Source: an uncultured Clostridia bacterium
GTDB lineage: Bacteria; Bacillota; Clostridia; Christensenellales; DTU072
Direction of reading: 5' to 3'
Length of the DNA stretch: 64,000 nucleotides
Assembly (NCBI GenBank): GCA_946621465.1
Contig: CAMOOO010000004.1
Span: 62,001 to 126,000 of the forward strand
Part shown: in pieces, positions 8,540 to 20,200 of the stretch
Position numbering within the stretch: position 1 is the first letter of the stretch
Layout of the letters: each line of letters begins with the position of its first letter
Translations under genes and position numbers: made by a program
Notes under the pieces: generated by a model
The model's database searches: none
Told to the model about the DNA's origin: nothing
Seen by the model: the letters and a program-made list of their open reading frames with translations, nothing else

Positions 8540-9348
8540 AACAATCCGAAGAACCCCAACCGTAGAAAAATAACGACGGTCAAAAACAAAGCAAGGCAAA
8601 GCGTTGCGGTCAGATCTCTCCACCCGAAGCGCAAAACCTTCATCTTCGTCCGCGCTTCCGTTGCGTTATAACAACGGGCATCGAGGGCAAAAGCAAGCTC
8701 GTCCGCGCGGCGGAAAGCGGAGACGAAAAGGGGAATAAGAACGGGTAAAAGCGCCTTAGCCCGAGCGAGGGGACCGCCCACGTCGAACTTAGCTCCGCGC
8801 GCCTTTTGCGCCATGGTTATTTTGTCCGTTTCTTCCATCAGCGTCGGTATAAAACGCAGTGCGATCGACATGATGATAGCGACGTCGTGAACGGGGAAAC
8901 GAAGGTATTTTAAGGGGGTCAAAAACCGCTCTAAACCGTCCGTAAGTTCCGTCGGCGTCGAGGTCAAAGTTATCAGCGAAGTGGACAGCACAAGGAACAT
9001 AAGTCGCAGGATTATCTGTCCCGAATAGAGCAGTCCGCCGACGGTGATTTTTATCTTCCACCACGCCCAAAGCACCTTCCCTTCGTCATGGAAAAAGACG
9101 TTCAGTATGACGGAAATAAGGATGATGGCGAAAATCGACTTTACCGTTTTTAGGACCTGAAAAACAGGTATTTTGGATACCAAAATGACGATAAATAAAA
9201 ATGCGTAACAAGCCAGATACGCCCAGTAAGAGTCGGCGACAAAGGCGGCTGCTATGCTTATCGCGCCGGCAAAAAGTTTGGTTCTCGGGTCCAATTTATG
9301 GATGGGCGAATCGGTTGGATAGTACTGTCCGAAGGCAACGTTACGCAT
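8536..9348 (-). CDS. ecfT: ECF transporter transmembrane component EcfT
   Basis: 270 residues with several hydrophobic segments (for example AGAISIAAAFVADSYWAYLACYAFLFIVIL) and the two cytoplasmic coupling signatures: ARGAKFD and FRRADELAFALDARCY. EcfT is the scaffold of group II energy-coupling-factor vitamin importers. It passes ATPase motion from EcfA1/EcfA2 to interchangeable S components, none of which is encoded in this window. GGAGG precedes the start, and the gene overlaps the end of ecfA2 by 8 bases and the start of truA by 4. Confidence 0.93.
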   Translation of the reverse strand: MRNVAFGQYYPTDSPIHKLDPRTKLFAGAISIAAAFVADSYWAYLACYAFLFIVILVSKIPVFQVLKTVKSIFAIILISVILNVFFHDEGKVLWAWWKIKITVGGLLYSGQIILRLMFLVLSTSLITLTSTPTELTDGLERFLTPLKYLRFPVHDVAIIMSIALRFIPTLMEETDKITMAQKARGAKFDVGGPLARAKALLPVLIPLFVSAFRRADELAFALDARCYNATEARTKMKVLRFGWRDLTATLCLALFLTVVIFLRLGFFGLL

Positions 9349-10204
9349 GGTCGCCTCCTTTCAAAAAGTACTCTTTCAGTGCGTTTACGAGGGCGTCCTC
9401 GGTCAGTATGTCGTGGGGAAGAACGATTCCTTTTTGTTCCAGCAATTTGACGATGCGTACGGCGTGCGGAAGGTGCAACCGTAGGGCGGAGACGTCCTCT
9501 TTATAAAAGAGCTTTTCCGGGGTGGTGTCGTAGATCAATTTGCCGCCGTCAAGGACGATAACGCGGTCGCAATATTCGGCGATTTCGTCCATATTGTGAC
9601 TGACGGTAATGACGGTGGAAACGGTGGTTTTTCGCAGCGATGCGATGAGGTCTAACATTTCTTTTTTACCTGCCGGATCCAGCCCCGCCGTCGGTTCGTC
9701 GAGAATAAGAACGTCGGGGGAGTAGGCGAGAATACCGGCGATGGCGACGCGCCTTTTTTGACCGCCGGATAGTTCGAGAGGGGACCGATCTTTTATTTCT
9801 TCCCAGTCGAGTCCGGTCAGCGTCACCGCCTTTTTTGCCGCTTCTTCCGCCTCCGGTTTTTTCATTCCGAAGTTGATAGGTCCGAACATAACGTCGGCTT
9901 TTACGGTGTCGGCAAAGAGTTGATACTCGGGGTACTGAAACAGCATTCCCACGTGTTTCCGCAGTCGCATCAGGTCCGGCTTGCGTTTGCTCAGGTCGAT
10001 ATCGAAAACTTTAACCTGACCGCTTTTTAATTTTATCAGTCCGTTGATGTGTTGTAAAAGGGTGCTTTTTCCGCTGCCCGTCATGCCGATCAAGCCTACG
10101 CTCTCACCTTCGTTCACCGAGAAAGTGACGTTATCGAGAGCTTTTTTTTCGTAGGGGGTACGCGCGCCGTAGACGAAAGTGAGGTCTTTTATCTCAATCG
10201 ACAT
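9341..10204 (-). CDS. ecfA2: ECF transporter ATPase EcfA2
   Basis: 287 residues, ABC ATPase. Walker A GMTGSGKST, Q-loop LFQYPEYQLF, signature LSGGQKRRVAIAGILA, Walker B VLILDEPTAGLDP and switch His in TVSHNMDEIAEYCD are all intact. It pairs with EcfA1 to energise micronutrient uptake through EcfT. It begins inside the 3' end of ecfA1 (16-base overlap) and ends inside the 5' end of ecfT, so translation of the three is coupled. Confidence 0.93.
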   Translation of the reverse strand: MSIEIKDLTFVYGARTPYEKKALDNVTFSVNEGESVGLIGMTGSGKSTLLQHINGLIKLKSGQVKVFDIDLSKRKPDLMRLRKHVGMLFQYPEYQLFADTVKADVMFGPINFGMKKPEAEEAAKKAVTLTGLDWEEIKDRSPLELSGGQKRRVAIAGILAYSPDVLILDEPTAGLDPAGKKEMLDLIASLRKTTVSTVITVSHNMDEIAEYCDRVIVLDGGKLIYDTTPEKLFYKEDVSALRLHLPHAVRIVKLLEQKGIVLPHDILTEDALVNALKEYFLKGGDHA

Positions 10205-11016
10205 AGTACCTCCACGGCTTCTTCGTCGGTCAGTACCGGTTCTACCGGAAAACCGAGCGCGGATAATTTATGCATGACGCCGCAACAAACGGGGGGATGC
10301 AGACGGCACCGATCGATCAGTTCTTTGTCGGAAAAGATTTCTTTCGGCGTGCCGGTTGCTTCGATTTGACCGGCGTTCATGACTACGATCCGATCGGCGT
10401 CGGTCGCTTCGTCCATGTAGTGGGTGATGAGGATGACCGTCATACCGTCGGCATTCAGCTTTTTTACCACGGACAGCACTTCTTCTCGCCCCTGCGGATC
10501 GAGCATGGCGGTGCTTTCGTCCAGAATAAGTACGTCCGGCTTCATGGCAAGGACGGAGGCGATGGCAATGCGCTGTTTTTGACCGCCGGACAGTTTAAAA
10601 GGGGTGCCTTTCCGGTACGCGGACATACCGACCGCCTCCAGCGCCCACTCCACTCTTTTTACGATCTCCGAGCGTTCTACACCTAAGTTTTCCGGGCCGA
10701 AAGCGACGTCGTCTTCGATAATGGATGCCACCATCTGATTGTCCGGATTTTGGAATACCATGCCCACTTTACTGCGGATTTTGTAGATGTTACTCTCGTC
10801 CGAGGTCAAAAACCCGTCCACCGATACCGTCCCTTCGTCGGGAAGGAGCAGACCGTTGAGTAGTTTGGCCAGGGTGCTTTTTCCGCAGCCGTTATGACCG
10901 AGGAGAACGATAAATTCTCCCTTTTCCACCGTCAGATTGATGTTTTTTACGCCGATCGTCTCCTCTTCGTCCGTTTTGTAAGAAAAAGAAAGATCGTTCA
11001 GTTCCAATATACTCAT
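10189..11016 (-). CDS. ecfA1: ECF transporter ATPase EcfA1
   Basis: 275 residues from the ATG at 11016 (MSILELNDLSFSYK). A TTG 12 codons further upstream is open, but the residues it would add match nothing in the family. Walker A GHNGCGKST, Q-loop VFQNPDNQMV, signature LSGGQKQRIAIASVLAMK, Walker B VLILDESTAMLDP (Ser where most ABC proteins have Pro, normal for EcfA1) and TLIThY-type switch ILITHYMDEATDAD. First gene of ecfA1-ecfA2-ecfT-truA. No Shine-Dalgarno sequence precedes the ATG; the promoter -10 ends seven bases before it, so the mRNA is predicted to be leaderless. Confidence 0.92.
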   Translation of the reverse strand: MSILELNDLSFSYKTDEEETIGVKNINLTVEKGEFIVLLGHNGCGKSTLAKLLNGLLLPDEGTVSVDGFLTSDESNIYKIRSKVGMVFQNPDNQMVASIIEDDVAFGPENLGVERSEIVKRVEWALEAVGMSAYRKGTPFKLSGGQKQRIAIASVLAMKPDVLILDESTAMLDPQGREEVLSVVKKLNADGMTVILITHYMDEATDADRIVVMNAGQIEATGTPKEIFSDKELIDRCRLHPPVCCGVMHKLSALGFPVEPVLTDEEAVEVLCRLR

Positions 11017-11023
11017 CGGGGGA

Positions 11024-11052
11024 AATATAGCATTTTTTTTGCACGCTTGCAA
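11024..11052 (-). promoter_or_regulatory. Sigma-A promoter for ecfA1 operon
   Basis: On the minus strand: TTGCAA (11052-11047), 17-base spacer ending in TGC, TATATT (11029-11024), which gives an extended -10 (TGCTATATT). Seven bases (TCCCCCG) then the ecfA1 ATG at 11016, so the start of transcription should fall on or one base before the start codon. Confidence 0.65.
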
Positions 11053-11129
11053 TTGATTTGAGGGATAAAGTGAAAAAAAGGCGGCTTCTTAATTGATTCT
11101 TTAAGGGGAAAGCGTCGAACAACAAAGTA

Positions 11130-11158
11130 TTGACAAACGCGCGGTATAAATATATAAT
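11130..11158 (+). promoter_or_regulatory. Consensus sigma-A promoter for the giant lipoprotein operon
   Basis: TTGACA (11130-11135), 17 bases, TATAAT (11153-11158): a perfect consensus. Expected start near 11165. The ~48-base leader includes a GC-rich run with a GCGCTC direct repeat (about 11180-11203) and GGAG (11203-11206) before the ATG at 11213. It is the only promoter I can see for the following 40 kb. Confidence 0.85.
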
Positions 11159-11212
11159 ATTTAATATCAAAAAGAATGGCGTGCGCTCGCGCTCGCTGAC
11201 GCGGAGAAAAAA

Positions 11213-14200
11213 ATGAGAACAAAACGATTGCCAAAAGTCATGATCCCGTGCGTTATCGCACTGATGATGCTGGCAATGTTGCTCACCGGTTGCTCTTCCG
11301 ATTCGGAGAACAAACTGATCGATATCAAAGACCCGGTGGACAAAGCCGTCTACTACATCAACGACGGCACATTGAACCAGTACTATCAGGATCACACCAC
11401 CAACGAACAGGCGGTTACGGAGTTCACCGACTCCATTACCTCTTTGCGAGAATATCTCGACGGCGAGTCCTTTGTCGACACCGGTTATTACATGGGTGTG
11501 AATTACGATATAGACGTTTTGGACAATCAGAACAATACGGCAGGCAACTTTCAACTCCGCGTAGACGCCTACCTGTATACCTATCCTTACGAAGATGAGG
11601 ACGGCAATCCGATCTATAAGTATTACGAAAACGGACACTACTACGACAACAACAACCCCGAAGGCACCCGAAAGCTGGTCAACGCGCTTGAGATTCATAA
11701 CGAAGCCATTAAAAAGAGCGACATTTCCATCGAGTGGTACAACGGCGCTACCAACGAAGTCATGATCGGGCTTTATTTCGACGGACTGAACAGTAACAGC
11801 GACGACCCGGGTAACGTACTGTACGTGGATATCCAGGGGGCGCGCAGGAGCTTCCCCGAGTTCGGTGATACCGTTCTTTATCAACAGCTCATTCGCTTGC
11901 TCGTCCACCTCTCCGTCGAAGGACTGCTTTCCGGACTGGGCATTCAGTCGGACGCCGGTACCAGCACCATTCACGACTACATGGTACCGCTGGTCGGTGA
12001 AAAATATAAGAGGGTAGTCAACGACGATATCATCAGCTTGTACTTCTACTCCCTTAACCTCAACACCGTCAAAGAGGGCGCAACCAACCTCCTTGTCAAA
12101 TTACTCGGACCGTTCGGCAGAAAATGGGACCCGCTGACCTATAAGTACCTCGGATTCCGGTTCTCCGCCGTTTCCACTTCTACCATCAACAGTATTCTGT
12201 GCGACATGAACGCGCTGATCTCTCCGAATAAGGAGCGCACGCAGAACGTCCTTACCGACGCCAAGTTCCACTTCACCGGCGGTATGAACGACCAATTGGG
12301 CGCGCCCTATACCTACACTTGCGACGCGTCGTTCGACTACGGCTGGGTCTACCCCGATCCGGGTATAGAGGTGGAAAACCGCGATTGGTATAAAGAGTTC
12401 GATTACGGTAACTACGAATTCAAAGGTAAATTATACGTTCCGTCCTGGGACGCGCAGTACGACGCCCTTATCCGTACCGACATGAACCCGGTGGACAACA
12501 CGACCAACAACGTGTTTATGGAATTCCGCGATATAGCCAACGGAGAGCTGGCGATAGGTATCTACTACAAAAACGAGCGTTCTTACCTCGATATCACCGG
12601 TCTTGAGTATATGTACGGGTGGATCGACCTTGAATATCTCGGGTTCCCGCAGGTGTATGACGAACATCTTGATCTGGCGTTTGCGTTAAGAAGGTTTAAT
12701 ATCCTCATTTCCAACGTCATCGTCAGCATCGTTGACGGCATACTCGATCCGGCATCCGGCGATAAAAAGAACGAGGCTCTGGAAAGGATCATGGATAAAA
12801 CGACCATGACGGAAAAAATAGAATTCTCCTCGGCGGACGAGGAGATATACCGCGAGGCGCTCCTTATGGACGATAGGTCCTATCGAGACGCGCTCAGAGA
12901 TGGCAAAATAAAGCCGAGCTGGGAGGCAGACCTATTGGAGGCGCGTGCGGAAATCGTCGCCATTCGGGAGGCAATGAGCGTCCAGTACGATGATAACTAC
13001 ATCAGAGAATACATCGACGATATCGTCTATCAAAAGGTATTGGTCAGGAAGCAGGAGAGCCTGTTCTCCGCCAATACGGAAACGTTAAAGGTAGATATCG
13101 AACTTATTAAGCAAATGCTCCACGAAACGGGCGCCGGTGACTTTACTACCAGACAACTTATCAACATCATCGACTCCGTTCTGCCGTATACGCTCGATCA
13201 GCTGGCAATTATGCTCGGTATCCCCAGCGCGGAATTGATGGTGGAAAAGACCTACTTCACGCTGACGCTGGACGTCGACACCAACCTCATGACGATGATC
13301 ATGTATACCGACCTTGGCGTGGACAAAAACGCCGATCCGCCGGAACCGTCCATTATGATGTGGAAATTGGAATTGACCCCCACCCACTTCGGTGAAGCGG
13401 TAAAGATCGCCGACGTCGATTTCAGTAAATTTAAACCCCTGGGCGACATATACACCTATTCCGGAACGTTGAACGGAGAATTCGTCTTCAGTTCGCAAGA
13501 AACGGTAGACCTGAGTAAACTCCTCTCCGCCACCATCGGTGAAAGTTCCGGTTTGAACACCCCTTATATCCTATCGAATAACACCGGACTCAACTTCGAG
13601 CTTATTTACGACCAGTTCGTCACCGATAACTACGTCAACGACGAGGGCGAACAGGTACCAGTGGGCGACCCGACCGGCGTATGGAAGCGAGAGGGCAGGA
13701 GCGCCTTTGATATCACCGTACGTATTCAGGGATCGCAGACGGTCATTATCCGTTTGAGTTCGGATGACGTCAGTTTTAATAACGAAGTCTATAAAAAGCT
13801 GGCAAGCACCGACGAAAAGGAACGGAGCGAAGCCGAACACGCCATGGGCTACATCTGGGTCAGCATCGAGTGCGTCTACAAAAACGGACAGCAAGCCGTC
13901 CCGAAAGTGAAGATCCGCGAGGACGTCTTTATGGCGTCCATGTCCGCCTATATGAACGGCGAGACAGCAATAAACGACGACGTATCTACCTTTGCCGAAA
14001 GCGACTTCAACCTGTCCCTTACCAGTATCATTTCCGCCCTTTGTAAAGACGCCTACGTCGTTCCCGAACCGGAGCAATTGGAGATCACTTCCAGTAACGA
14101 GACGTTGCAGAGCTTGTTCCGCGTAGACGGATTGATCGGTAACATCAAGGTAGACGCCGGCTTTACCTACCGCGTAAAAGGTTTGCAGGCGATTAAAAAG

Positions 14201-17200
14201 AACTACTATATGTACCAAGTCGGCGCATTTAAAGATATCTCCGGCGAGAACCCCTACACGACGGCGCTCCACGAGACGCTGCGCACCCATTTCTACGAGG
14301 ACTTCCGCGACGAATACGAGCCGCTCGACTACGACTTCTACGTTTTCCCGGAAGACGTCAGACTGGACGATGGTACTTTGATTGAAGAAGGCACCATCAT
14401 GGTTTTTGAGCTGGGCGCTAAAAAGTCTCTTATGCGTCAGCCCATCGTTTCGGCAGGAAGGACCTTCTTTGCCGACGAGATCGCCGAAAACCAGGACATC
14501 ACCGAAGTTAAGTTCGCCTTTGCCGATCTGAAAGACGTCCTTGTCACCAAAGAGAACAACAACTATTTTTACAGCACCTATTACGGAAAGAGCGTACAGA
14601 TAGATAATAGGTATATCCAGGAAGTCAGCGACGACGAAATTTATATCTACTGGCAGGGCATCCGCGACGTCGTTTTCTACGACGAAGGAGAGGAGTACTA
14701 CTATTTCGATATGCAAATGGCTCTGATGTACACCGAGAACGATATAGAGAACGAACACTATATCGGCGAGAGTGTCTTTATCTACAAAGCCGAGTACAGA
14801 AAGATGCTCTTTGAGTACGATCCCGATTCGGTAGAAGTCACCGCCGCTTGCAAAACGCAGTATTCGCCCCGTACCAACGGTAGCTTCATGGGTGTGATCC
14901 GTCGTTACTATCTGACCCTCTCGTCCAGGATCTCGGCGGAGCTTGGCGCGCTGCACAGCGTTTATTACGGCGGAAACGAAGGCGACTGGCCGCCGCAGTT
15001 CTATAATGACGAAGACCGTCTCAACGTCGTGGAGATCTATGACGACGACGGTAAATTGATAGATAAGTATTACGATCCGATCGCGCTGTTCGTTATGGAA
15101 CCGGCGGAACCTCTCATCGACAAATATCAATATTACGTCTGTACCGACCCGAGCCGTACGACGGGCATAGAAGAATGGCAACCCACCGATCCGGAACCGC
15201 ACGTCCGTTGTAAGTGGGAAAGAAGTGAGGTTGCGACTTTCTCCTGCCGCTTTGTCATCGACTGGAGTTCGGTCACGTTAAAAGGTTATGCTGTAGTGAC
15301 CGAGGTCATCGTTGCGGAAGGCATGATGGGAGAGACCACCTTCCCCTGCCGTATCATCGTTACCAACCGTGAGGTGGACACGGAAGAATTCGCCGTCGTT
15401 TACGACCAGGATAACTACGTCTACCGCGTCGTCGATTCTTCGGTGGCGGTCCCCGGCGATACCATTCCCGAAAAGACCTACTACGTCCTCAACGGAGACA
15501 GATACGTATTCACCACCGATACGAAGTTCATTGAAGGGAATACCTACTACGTTCTCGAATACTATTCCGCCAACGTGCCGGTCATCGACAGTATCACCAT
15601 CGACCCGTACGAATACCTGATGGCAAAGTACACCTATATGTCCAACACGAACAACTTTAAATCGGCTGGATACCTTACTAAAGAGGACTACTTAGAGGCC
15701 TACAAAGCTGCCGAACAGCGGTTTATTCAATACTACTTCAGAGAGTACGTGTTCGATATCTCCTTTGCTTGGGAAAGAAGCGTCCTGTATCAGATGAGTA
15801 TCCAGACCGACTATATCGCGAAATACTATTCTAACGAAAACGACGAAGCGGACGACCTGGGCGTTTGGTGCGTGGACGAAAGAGAAAAAGAAGCGTTGAC
15901 CGACGCGGACCTGTCCGTCCTGTATTGTGACTGCGACGTAAAAGAGAATGGACAATCGGTCAACTATTCCAAGCATTCCGACACGGCGCAGATGTCCGAG
16001 AACAGAATATCCGACTTCGATAGATTGGCGCAACTGTTCTCCGCCTTTATCAGCGAGTTCAATCTGACCAACGATACCGACGAATGGGATCTCCCGAAAG
16101 ACCCGGACGATCCTGCATTCAGCGCGTTTATGGATTTCTTCGAGCAGGCGAGAGACCTCTTCGGCAAATCGGGTAGTTCGGTAGCAAAGAGCGTCAACTA
16201 CGGCTACGAGAGCGGCGTGTTTATCGGACTTAATAACGAATACGACGTGTTCTTCAGTCATTACGTCACCGTCAACAAGCCGATGGCGAGCGAGCTGAAG
16301 AATTATTACGAATACATGACCAGCGACGGCGGATATTATACCAAAACCAAAGATACCGCTATCGTGGACGGCAAAACCTACTATATGTTACTGGGCTACG
16401 ACGAGTGCATGACCATCGTTTCCCGTCTTTTCGGGTACAAGACGGTCAGGAGCTTCGTCCAGTATATAAGCAATATGGCGATGACCTTTAACGACAACGT
16501 CGGGAACCTGGCAAAAAGCATGGTGGCTTCCCGTCTGAAGTACGACGGAGCGATCTTTACGGAGAACGGCTCCTTCGTCATGCCGTACGCTTTCAAAAAT
16601 TCGCTGTCGAATACGGTGCTTGCTTACCTCATCATTGACCCGAACGGTATTGCGAGCATCTGGCTCAACGACCTTGCCAGCGCATACGACGCAACCAACT
16701 ATCTCAACATCAATTACGACGATACCCAGACCATAGAGGTCTACGGCAGATGTATGCTCTTCGATACGCCGCCGCGGAACATGACCTACTATAACTGGAC
16801 GTTCGACGCCTATCAGTACGGCGACAACCAGGAGTCGCTGATTAAGCCTGCCGGCAGCACCATTTATCTCCATACCCGTTTCTACGGACAATTGGTAGCG
16901 CTGCGCGTGGACGTCAGCATGCGGAAATTCAGCTACGTTAAGTTTAACGTCTACAACGCCGACGGGACCTTTGCCTACGAAGATACCTTCAATCCGGAGG
17001 AATATCCCGATTATTCCGGGAAGTACACGGCGAACTATTACGACAGCAACAGTTACGTCCTCGGGACGCAACCGGTGTTCGTATTCCTGGACGAAAGGGG
17101 AGAAGAACACGAACTTGTCTTTAAGATGTCCTACATCACGGGCATGTCGGGCGGCAACTATCAGATCGACCCGTCTTACGAACTGACGTGGAGCGACGGC

Positions 17201-20200
17201 GTTATTACCAACGTCGGACCGGAAGGTTCCTACTTTATGGAGTACGTATATCTGCCCCTTTACGCCGGCGACAGCGTTACCGAAGAAACGCGGTCGCTTA
17301 CGAGGATCGATACGAGAGAAGAGTATCTCACGTCGGCGGAACAGAATGCCTACGTGGAGATCGCCGGACAGGCGTACCGGGTGTACAAGCCCAATGCGCT
17401 GACCGGGTATATGGAAACGCTCACGGTCGCCGAGTATAACGAAGAAAGCGTACCGATGCTGACTGCCGGTGGCGAGAAGATCGCCTATTCGGCGTTGACA
17501 ACGACGATGAAAAATATCAAAGTCGTCGTTCACGGCTCCACCGAACCGGGCGGGGAAGAATACTACTATACCGAGGACGGGGCAGGATACGCCCTTATCA
17601 GAACGGCGCGTTCCTATCTGCCTACCTATCAATCGGCGTATTCCTACCACTACATGCCCATGGGTTCGGACACCTTTACCGTTGCGCTGACCACCCGTCA
17701 GGTGGAATACAGCGGTACGGGGCTTGCCCTTACGGAGGAGGAAAAGGCCATCGACGTCGAAGCGGAAGGGAGCAGAAAATATCTTTACAGCGACACCGAC
17801 AAGGACGGATATGCCGAAAAACTCATCCCCTCTACGTACGATGCCGTCAGATACGACGTCGTCACCACTTACGAAGGAGAGATCGTTCCTTATCAGAGCT
17901 TGAGCGACGACCTCAAAAACCGCAGAGTCAACATAATAGATCAATCGGGCATCGCCAGCGTCGGATATCTCTACCGCGACGTGGACGGCCATGCCGAGGT
18001 ACGCCAGGCGGTGGAGTACTCCTCGCTTTACTCGGCGTATACCATGTTTGCCTTCCGCAACTACGACGAATTCGTCAGCTCCCTCGTAGCTTACGACGAT
18101 CTGACGACGGCGGAAAAGGACGAGACGGTGCCTATCGAAGGCAACGAGAGCAACAGAAGATACCTCTACGACAACCAGAACGGCAACGCCATGGTGCTTT
18201 CGGCGGTCTACAAAAAGGAGACCGAACCGTTCCTGACGTACAGCGGAAGAAAGATTTTCTATAACCGCCTGTCGCAGGAAATGAAGAGAAAGACGGTGGT
18301 TATCGGCGAGGAAGAAGTTTTACTGTATTCCAGTGACGTCGACGGATACGCGCTGAAACTGAAAGTCGATTACTACCCGGCAACCGGCATTTACGAGTCG
18401 CTGGTTCGTTACGAGCTGATAAGAAGCACGTCGGTCGAAGACGAGAACGTGCTTCTATATAACGATTTCTACGAAGATAACCTCTTCCGTTTCAACGAAA
18501 AGACGGGCAAAGTGGAAATCAGGAAAGCCAGCGTATACCTCAGCGACGCCATGGAGAATAATTGTCAGGTCATTCAATTGGACGGCAGTTATATCTACGC
18601 CAGCACCTCTTACTTTACCCAACAGGAATTGGATAGAACGGTAATCGTCAACGGAGAGGAACTGGAGCAGTCCTATATCACCAATGACAGCCAGTCTCAC
18701 GCGGCGGTCCGCTTGGGGTACTGGTATACCGAAAACGAGTGGGAAGAATTCACAATTAAAGGCGTGACCTTTGATAGAACGGATTGGGAAAACATTTTCT
18801 CCTCAGAGATGAAATCCAAAACGGTCATCGTACGTTTGAAAGAGTACTCCGTCGATTTGTTCCGCGTCAACGACGGCACGAGCGAGCTTCTTATTATAGA
18901 TGGCGTTACGCGCAGTAATCTGACGGCGGAAGAGGAAGAAAGTAACGTCTATGCCTTCGACCCGGACGGCAACGTCTACCTTAGGGCGGGCGGATACTAC
19001 GTCGACGGCGACTGGATCTATCTCACGGTCAACGGCGCGAAAGTGTCTTATGCTTCTCTTTCGCAGGAAATAAAAGACAAAATGGTAAAGACCATCGTCA
19101 TTGTCACCGGCGAAGAAGACGACTTCAGGATCAGCAACAACTATTATGCCTTCGGCGCGGATAAGAACCTCGTTTCCGAAGACGGCGAAGGGTACGCGAT
19201 GATACTGAATAGGCAGGCTTTGGTGGAGATCAGAGAGGCGAAGGCGAGCGGCTCGGCGAGGATCGACGTCGTTTTGGACGGCGAACCGGTGGCATACAGA
19301 GATTTGACCGGCACGGAAAAACAACGGGATGACCTGGTGGAAAACGAGGTTTCGCACAGAGCGCAAATAAGCGTGGGAGAACACTACTTCGATACGTGGA
19401 AGGTGTTTACCGTAAAAGGATATGCGTATACCAACATGAACTCTTTCTCCGTGGACATGAAATCGGCGAAAGTGGCTTTGCGTCCGGAAGGAACGGAAGG
19501 GGAACTGTATAAGGGCACCAACCAAGGATACCTCTTAATTCGTAATCGCTCCAAAGTAGAGCCGACGCAGTACCTCGCCGGCGAAAACGTCTGGGTGGAA
19601 TACGGTATCGGGAGAGTGCCTCTCTTCAATTCGGATGCCGAGGGACTTTCCATTCGTTCGGATACCAAACAACTGGTCAACAGACCTTTCTACGTCTACT
19701 ACGACACCAACGGCAAAATGGTCTACACCGGCAGCGAATATCGCTACGAGTACGCTTTGTACCTTGTGAACGGTTCGCCGGTACCTTATTCCGCCGTTTC
19801 CGAAGAACTGCGCCGCGACTACATCGTCAACGACGCCGGGACGGAATTCCCCACCTTTATTGCCGGCGACTGTCTGGACGATCAGGCAAGAGAAGAGGGC
19901 ATTTATTACTACGACCCCGACAAAGATAACGAAGACGTAAGGGCGTATGCGTACAGAAGAATAGACATTTCGCTCAATTCCGACAAAGCGTACGACGTGG
20001 CTACCGCCACCCTCAACTTCTATTCGATATTCCGTCTTTATACTACCATTTCCGGCGACGTATATCCCATTAGCATCGTTTCCGGCGAGATCATCGAGAA
20101 CGAACAACCGGGCGGCTCTACGAAAACGGAGTTCCCCTCGGTCACCGTTCGCGCGTTGGTAGAGTGTCCCAAACAGGATCCGCTCACCTTAGAGGACGAG

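Noticed and set aside
8539..8623. Upstream start for TruA giving 276 residues
   Set aside because: The ATG at 8539 overlaps the ecfT stop as ATGA and begins the conserved TruA N-terminus; the extra 28 residues are unlike TruA.
11016..11052. TTG start giving EcfA1 twelve extra residues
   Set aside because: The added residues (MQACKKNAIFPP) are not part of the family, there is no ribosome site, and the TTG lies within the -35 of the predicted promoter.
13571..15202. Long minus-strand open frame (543 codons) antisense to giant 1, with similar ones at 16388-17992, 44087-45397 and 46586-47791
   Set aside because: They arise because the giants are rich in GAC, TAC and GAA codons, whose complements (GTC, GTA, TTC) contain no stops. 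The products are Val/Asp/Arg-rich, lack ribosome sites and match no family.
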